Shown here one piece after another: positions 6,182 to 7,870 of a stretch of DNA of 7,870 nt. Source of the DNA: Candidatus Neomicrothrix sp. UBA825 (GTDB taxonomy: Bacteria; Actinomycetota; Acidimicrobiia; Acidimicrobiales; UBA8592). The translations under genes were made by a program, and so were the position numbers. Position 1 is the first letter of the stretch; every line of letters starts with the position of its first letter. Location: the NCBI GenBank assembly GCA_002295705.1, contig DBHP01000062.1, positions 1,433 to 9,302 of the forward strand, in the 5' to 3' direction. The notes beneath the pieces were generated by a model. The model saw only the letters and a program-made list of their open reading frames with translations, did not search any database and was not told the DNA's origin.

Positions 6182-7582
6182 TTAGTTGGACTCCATGTGA
6201 TATCCAGAGCTTCCGTGTTCGCTGACATCTAATCCAGCGATTTCTTCTTCTGCAGATACTCGAAGACCAGTAGTCTTTTTGATAATAGTGAAGGAAATTC
6301 CTGCTGCTAGTGCTGTCCATGCGATGATGAGGATAACCATTACTGCTTGAACACTGAGTTGAGCGAATCCGCCACCATAGAAGAGTCCTGCGTCATCTCG
6401 ACCAAGGAATGCATCGTCGTATCGGGAGAAGAGCCCGATAGCGAGAACACCCCAGACGCCACATGTTCCGTGTACGGATACTGCTCCAACAGGATCGTCA
6501 ATTCCCTTTTTCTCGATAAAGAGCACAGAGTAGACAACGAGGGCGCCCGCAACTGCACCTGTTATGAAAGATCCAAACGTGTTGAATGCTCCACAGCCTG
6601 CGGTGATACCCACTAAACCTCCGAGCACACCGTTCCCGATCATTCCGACATCAGGTTTACCGGTTTTGGCGACTACCACGATGGCTGATACTGCTCCACC
6701 AGCTGCTGCCGCTATCAGGGTGTTGACGGCGACTGACATGACTAATCCGTCAGCAGCGAGTTCTGAGCCAGGGTTAAATCCGAACCATCCGAGCCAGAGG
6801 ATAAAGACACCTATGACAGTGAACACGATGTTGTGTCCAGATATTGCTCGTGGTTTGCCGTCTTCGTCGTATTTGCCGATTCGAGGTCCTAGAGCTCTGG
6901 CTCCCATGAATGCTGCAACACCACCTGTAAGGTGCACGATTCCTGATCCGGCGAAGTCGGAGTAGCTGAGTGCGCTTCCCCAGTTGATGTGTTCAGTTAT
7001 GAGTCCTCCACCCCAGGTCCAGTGAACGACAACTGGGTAGATGAAGGCTGTCATGAGCGCTGAGAAAAGTAAGTATGCGGAGAATTTAGTCCGTCCAGCC
7101 ATAGCTCCTGATGCGATGGTGACTGCAGTGGCTGCGAATACGACTTGGAAAAAGAAATCAGTTGCTCCTGATAGTCCACCTGAAACCCAAATGCCATCAT
7201 CGTTAAGACTCGCAGCAGGTAATTCAAAAAGTGAGGACCCGGATAGAAACCAAGATCCTGAGCCAATGAACCAACCGCCTCCGCCTCCATAAGCAAAGGC
7301 GTATCCGACTGCGAAAAACGCTATGACTCCTATGCACATATCAGCAATATTTTTCGCCATGATATTAGCGACGTTTTTGCTTCGAGTGAGTCCTGCTTCG
7401 ACAAGTGCGAAGCCAGCTTGCATAAAGAATACGAGAATACCTGCTATAAAGACCCACAAGTTGTCCATCACTGTTTGAACAATTGCTGAAGCTTCAGTAT
7501 TTCCTTGCGCCAAAGCGGGGCTTGCAGCAATAACAAGACTGGTACTTGCAATTGCTGCTCCGGTTAGTAATTTCCGTTTCAC
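6182..7582 (-). CDS. amtB: Ammonium transporter AmtB with signal peptide
   Basis: This trimeric inner-membrane ammonium channel has 466 residues including a cleavable signal peptide (MKRKLLTG, hydrophobic core, SPALA-Q with cleavage after about residue 25). Family motifs in order: FFMQAGFALVEAGLTRSKN (52-70), DFFFQ (142-146, likely the phenylalanine gate region) and the WGGG tryptophan (190). DFAGSGIVHLTGG (209-221) supplies the conserved aspartate D209 and first pore histidine H217. GWFGFNPGS follows at 265-273, then SVHGTCGVWG, which supplies the second pore histidine H371. The C-terminal tail LRVSAEEEIAGLDVSEHG (about 440-457) is the segment that regulatory PII/GlnK proteins contact in relatives. 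The frame is open to the window end, but I start at GTG 7582-7580 because it begins the signal peptide and has GGAGG four bases upstream. No glnK or glnD follows; a terminator closes the gene as a single-gene unit. Confidence 0.95.
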   Translation of the reverse strand: MKRKLLTGAAIASTSLVIAASPALAQGNTEASAIVQTVMDNLWVFIAGILVFFMQAGFALVEAGLTRSKNVANIMAKNIADMCIGVIAFFAVGYAFAYGGGGGWFIGSGSWFLSGSSLFELPAASLNDDGIWVSGGLSGATDFFFQVVFAATAVTIASGAMAGRTKFSAYLLFSALMTAFIYPVVVHWTWGGGLITEHINWGSALSYSDFAGSGIVHLTGGVAAFMGARALGPRIGKYDEDGKPRAISGHNIVFTVIGVFILWLGWFGFNPGSELAADGLVMSVAVNTLIAAAAGGAVSAIVVVAKTGKPDVGMIGNGVLGGLVGITAGCGAFNTFGSFITGAVAGALVVYSVLFIEKKGIDDPVGAVSVHGTCGVWGVLAIGLFSRYDDAFLGRDDAGLFYGGGFAQLSVQAVMVILIIAWTALAAGISFTIIKKTTGLRVSAEEEIAGLDVSEHGSSGYHMESN

Positions 7583-7586
7583 AATT

Positions 7587-7591
7587 CCTCC
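7587..7591 (-). promoter_or_regulatory. Ribosome binding site fixing the GTG start of amtB
   Basis: Minus-strand GGAGG is followed by AATT and then GTG. There is no ATG between here and the first signal-peptide residues, so the site decides for a GTG start. Confidence 0.85.
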
Positions 7592-7602
7592 ATTAATAGG
7601 GT

Positions 7603-7616
7603 TATTTAAGAACAAA
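7603..7616. repeat. 14-base direct repeat, copy upstream of amtB
   Basis: TATTTAAGAACAAA here is identical to 6155-6168. It lies between the candidate -10 element and the ribosome binding site of amtB, covering the expected transcription start. Confidence 0.75.
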
Positions 7617-7621
7617 TTATC
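7616..7621 (-). promoter_or_regulatory. Candidate -10 element of the amtB promoter
   Basis: Minus-strand GATAAT matches TATAAT at five of six positions. Transcription would start near 7609, giving a leader of about 27 bases. No good -35 hexamer sits 16-18 bases upstream; that place is taken by the candidate GlnR box, as expected for an activator-dependent promoter. Confidence 0.5.
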
Positions 7622-7629
7622 CAGTGAAT

Positions 7630-7667
7630 ATTTCAGGGCTGTTTCCGCAGTGTTAACAAACAGAATC
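7630..7667 (-). promoter_or_regulatory. Candidate GlnR-type nitrogen-control box array upstream of amtB
   Basis: On the minus strand TTAAC-N6-GAAAC (7656-7641) fits the actinobacterial GlnR consensus gTnAC-n6-GaAAC except at its first, weakly conserved base. Similar five-base blocks continue at the same 11-base spacing: GATTC (7667-7663) before it and GAAAT (7634-7630) after it. The main box is centred near -40 relative to the inferred amtB start, a normal place for an activator. GlnR is known to activate amtB in streptomycetes and mycobacteria. No GlnR gene is in the window, so binding is inference. Confidence 0.5.
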
Positions 7668-7681
7668 AACGTTATTTTTGA

Positions 7682-7697
7682 TGTGACATGTGTCATT
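7682..7697. promoter_or_regulatory. CRP/GlxR-like palindrome in the divergent spacer
   Basis: TGTGA-N6-TCATT resembles the CRP/GlxR consensus TGTGA-N6-TCACA with one perfect and one partial half-site, and contains the inverted pair TGACA-TG-TGTCA (7684-7695). It lies about 60 bases before the plus-strand gene and about 75 bases upstream of the inferred amtB start, so it could act on either. Confidence 0.3.
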
Positions 7698-7753
7698 AAA
7701 ACGTCCATAAGTCCTTCAAGCGCCCTTGAACCGTCTATCTTTGAAACAGGGAT

Positions 7754-7870
7754 ATGGAAGCACAGGAAAAGACAAAACGGTTCAAACCGCAAGACTGGGT
7801 CATCGGCCTTGGTATAGCAGTTGCTGTTTTCACAGCCTTGTCTGGTGTTGCTGCAGCTATCTTTGACCAA
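7754..7870 (+). CDS. Unrecognised membrane protein, N-terminal part (truncated by window edge)
   Basis: Thirty-nine codons run open from the ATG at 7754 to the window end. I do not recognise the family. The protein begins with a charged, lysine-rich stretch (MEAQEKTKRFKPQ) followed by one hydrophobic segment (about residues 14-37, WVIGLGIAVAVFTALSGVAAAIF), consistent with a first transmembrane helix with its N-terminus inside. An in-frame TGA at 7742-7744 rules out a longer start. A CAGGG sits very close to the ATG and would be a weak ribosome binding site. It is transcribed away from amtB and is the only plus-strand gene. A real gene is supported by the clean start, sensible charge pattern and divergent arrangement, but with so little sequence a chance frame cannot be excluded. 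Confidence 0.55.
   Translation, partial: MEAQEKTKRFKPQDWVIGLGIAVAVFTALSGVAAAIFDQ

Noticed and set aside
6155..7616. amtB as cargo of a transposon bounded by terminal repeats
   Set aside because: The 14-base repeats are direct, no transposase is present, and the promoter, gene and terminator look native. An old insertion scar cannot be excluded, so the repeat is kept as a finding only.
7583..7870. Open frame extending amtB upstream to the window edge
   Set aside because: The extension has no amt homology, would bury the signal peptide, and overlaps the divergent promoter region; the GTG at 7582 has a strong ribosome binding site.
1..7870. CRISPR array, tRNA or rRNA genes, phage or defence genes
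   Set aside because: No regularly spaced repeats, cloverleaf-like segments or relevant protein domains are seen on either strand.

Overview
The window looks like a piece of chromosome from a moderately AT-rich member of the Actinomycetota, possibly a marine or freshwater Acidimicrobiia-like lineage. The gene order dnaK-grpE-dnaJ, the short actinobacterial-type DnaK that lacks the insertion typical of Gram-negative DnaK, and a DnaJ N-terminus resembling mycobacterial DnaJ1 all point that way. The class-level guess is inference. Nothing in the window looks like a phage, transposon, CRISPR array or defence island. It is ordinary housekeeping and nutrient-uptake sequence with some interesting regulatory detail.

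Layout: all but one gene lie on the minus strand, so transcription runs from high to low coordinates. At the right edge, 7754-7870 (+) is the start of an unrecognised membrane protein, divergent from amtB. The 171-base gap between them (7583-7753) holds a candidate GlnR-type nitrogen box next to a -10 element for amtB, and a separate CRP/GlxR-like palindrome. amtB (6182-7582) encodes an ammonium transporter with a cleavable signal peptide. It is followed by an unusual inverted repeat (6129-6169) and a strong intrinsic terminator (6081-6118). Next comes dnaK (4155-5969), preceded by a candidate SigH/SigR-type heat- or oxidative-stress promoter (6019-6044), then grpE (3625-4152) and a zinc-finger-less dnaJ (2709-3596). 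After a 119-base gap come livG, livF, livH and the first 72 codons of livM, tightly packed with overlaps or gaps of 0-3 bases; livM runs off the left edge.

How the genes work together: DnaK, GrpE and DnaJ form the Hsp70 folding machine. LivG and LivF are the two ATPases, and LivH and LivM the two permeases, of a branched-chain amino acid (or related amide/urea-type) ABC importer. Its substrate-binding protein is not in the window. AmtB imports ammonium. The nitrogen theme on both sides of the chaperone operon may be coincidence.

The observations most worth following are the GlnR-like array phased at 11 bp upstream of amtB, the GGAAT-N18-GTT promoter of dnaK, the complete loss of the DnaJ zinc finger and of all cysteines, and an identical 14-base sequence at both ends of amtB with a third, inverted copy. 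I do not see a clearly new biological system here.
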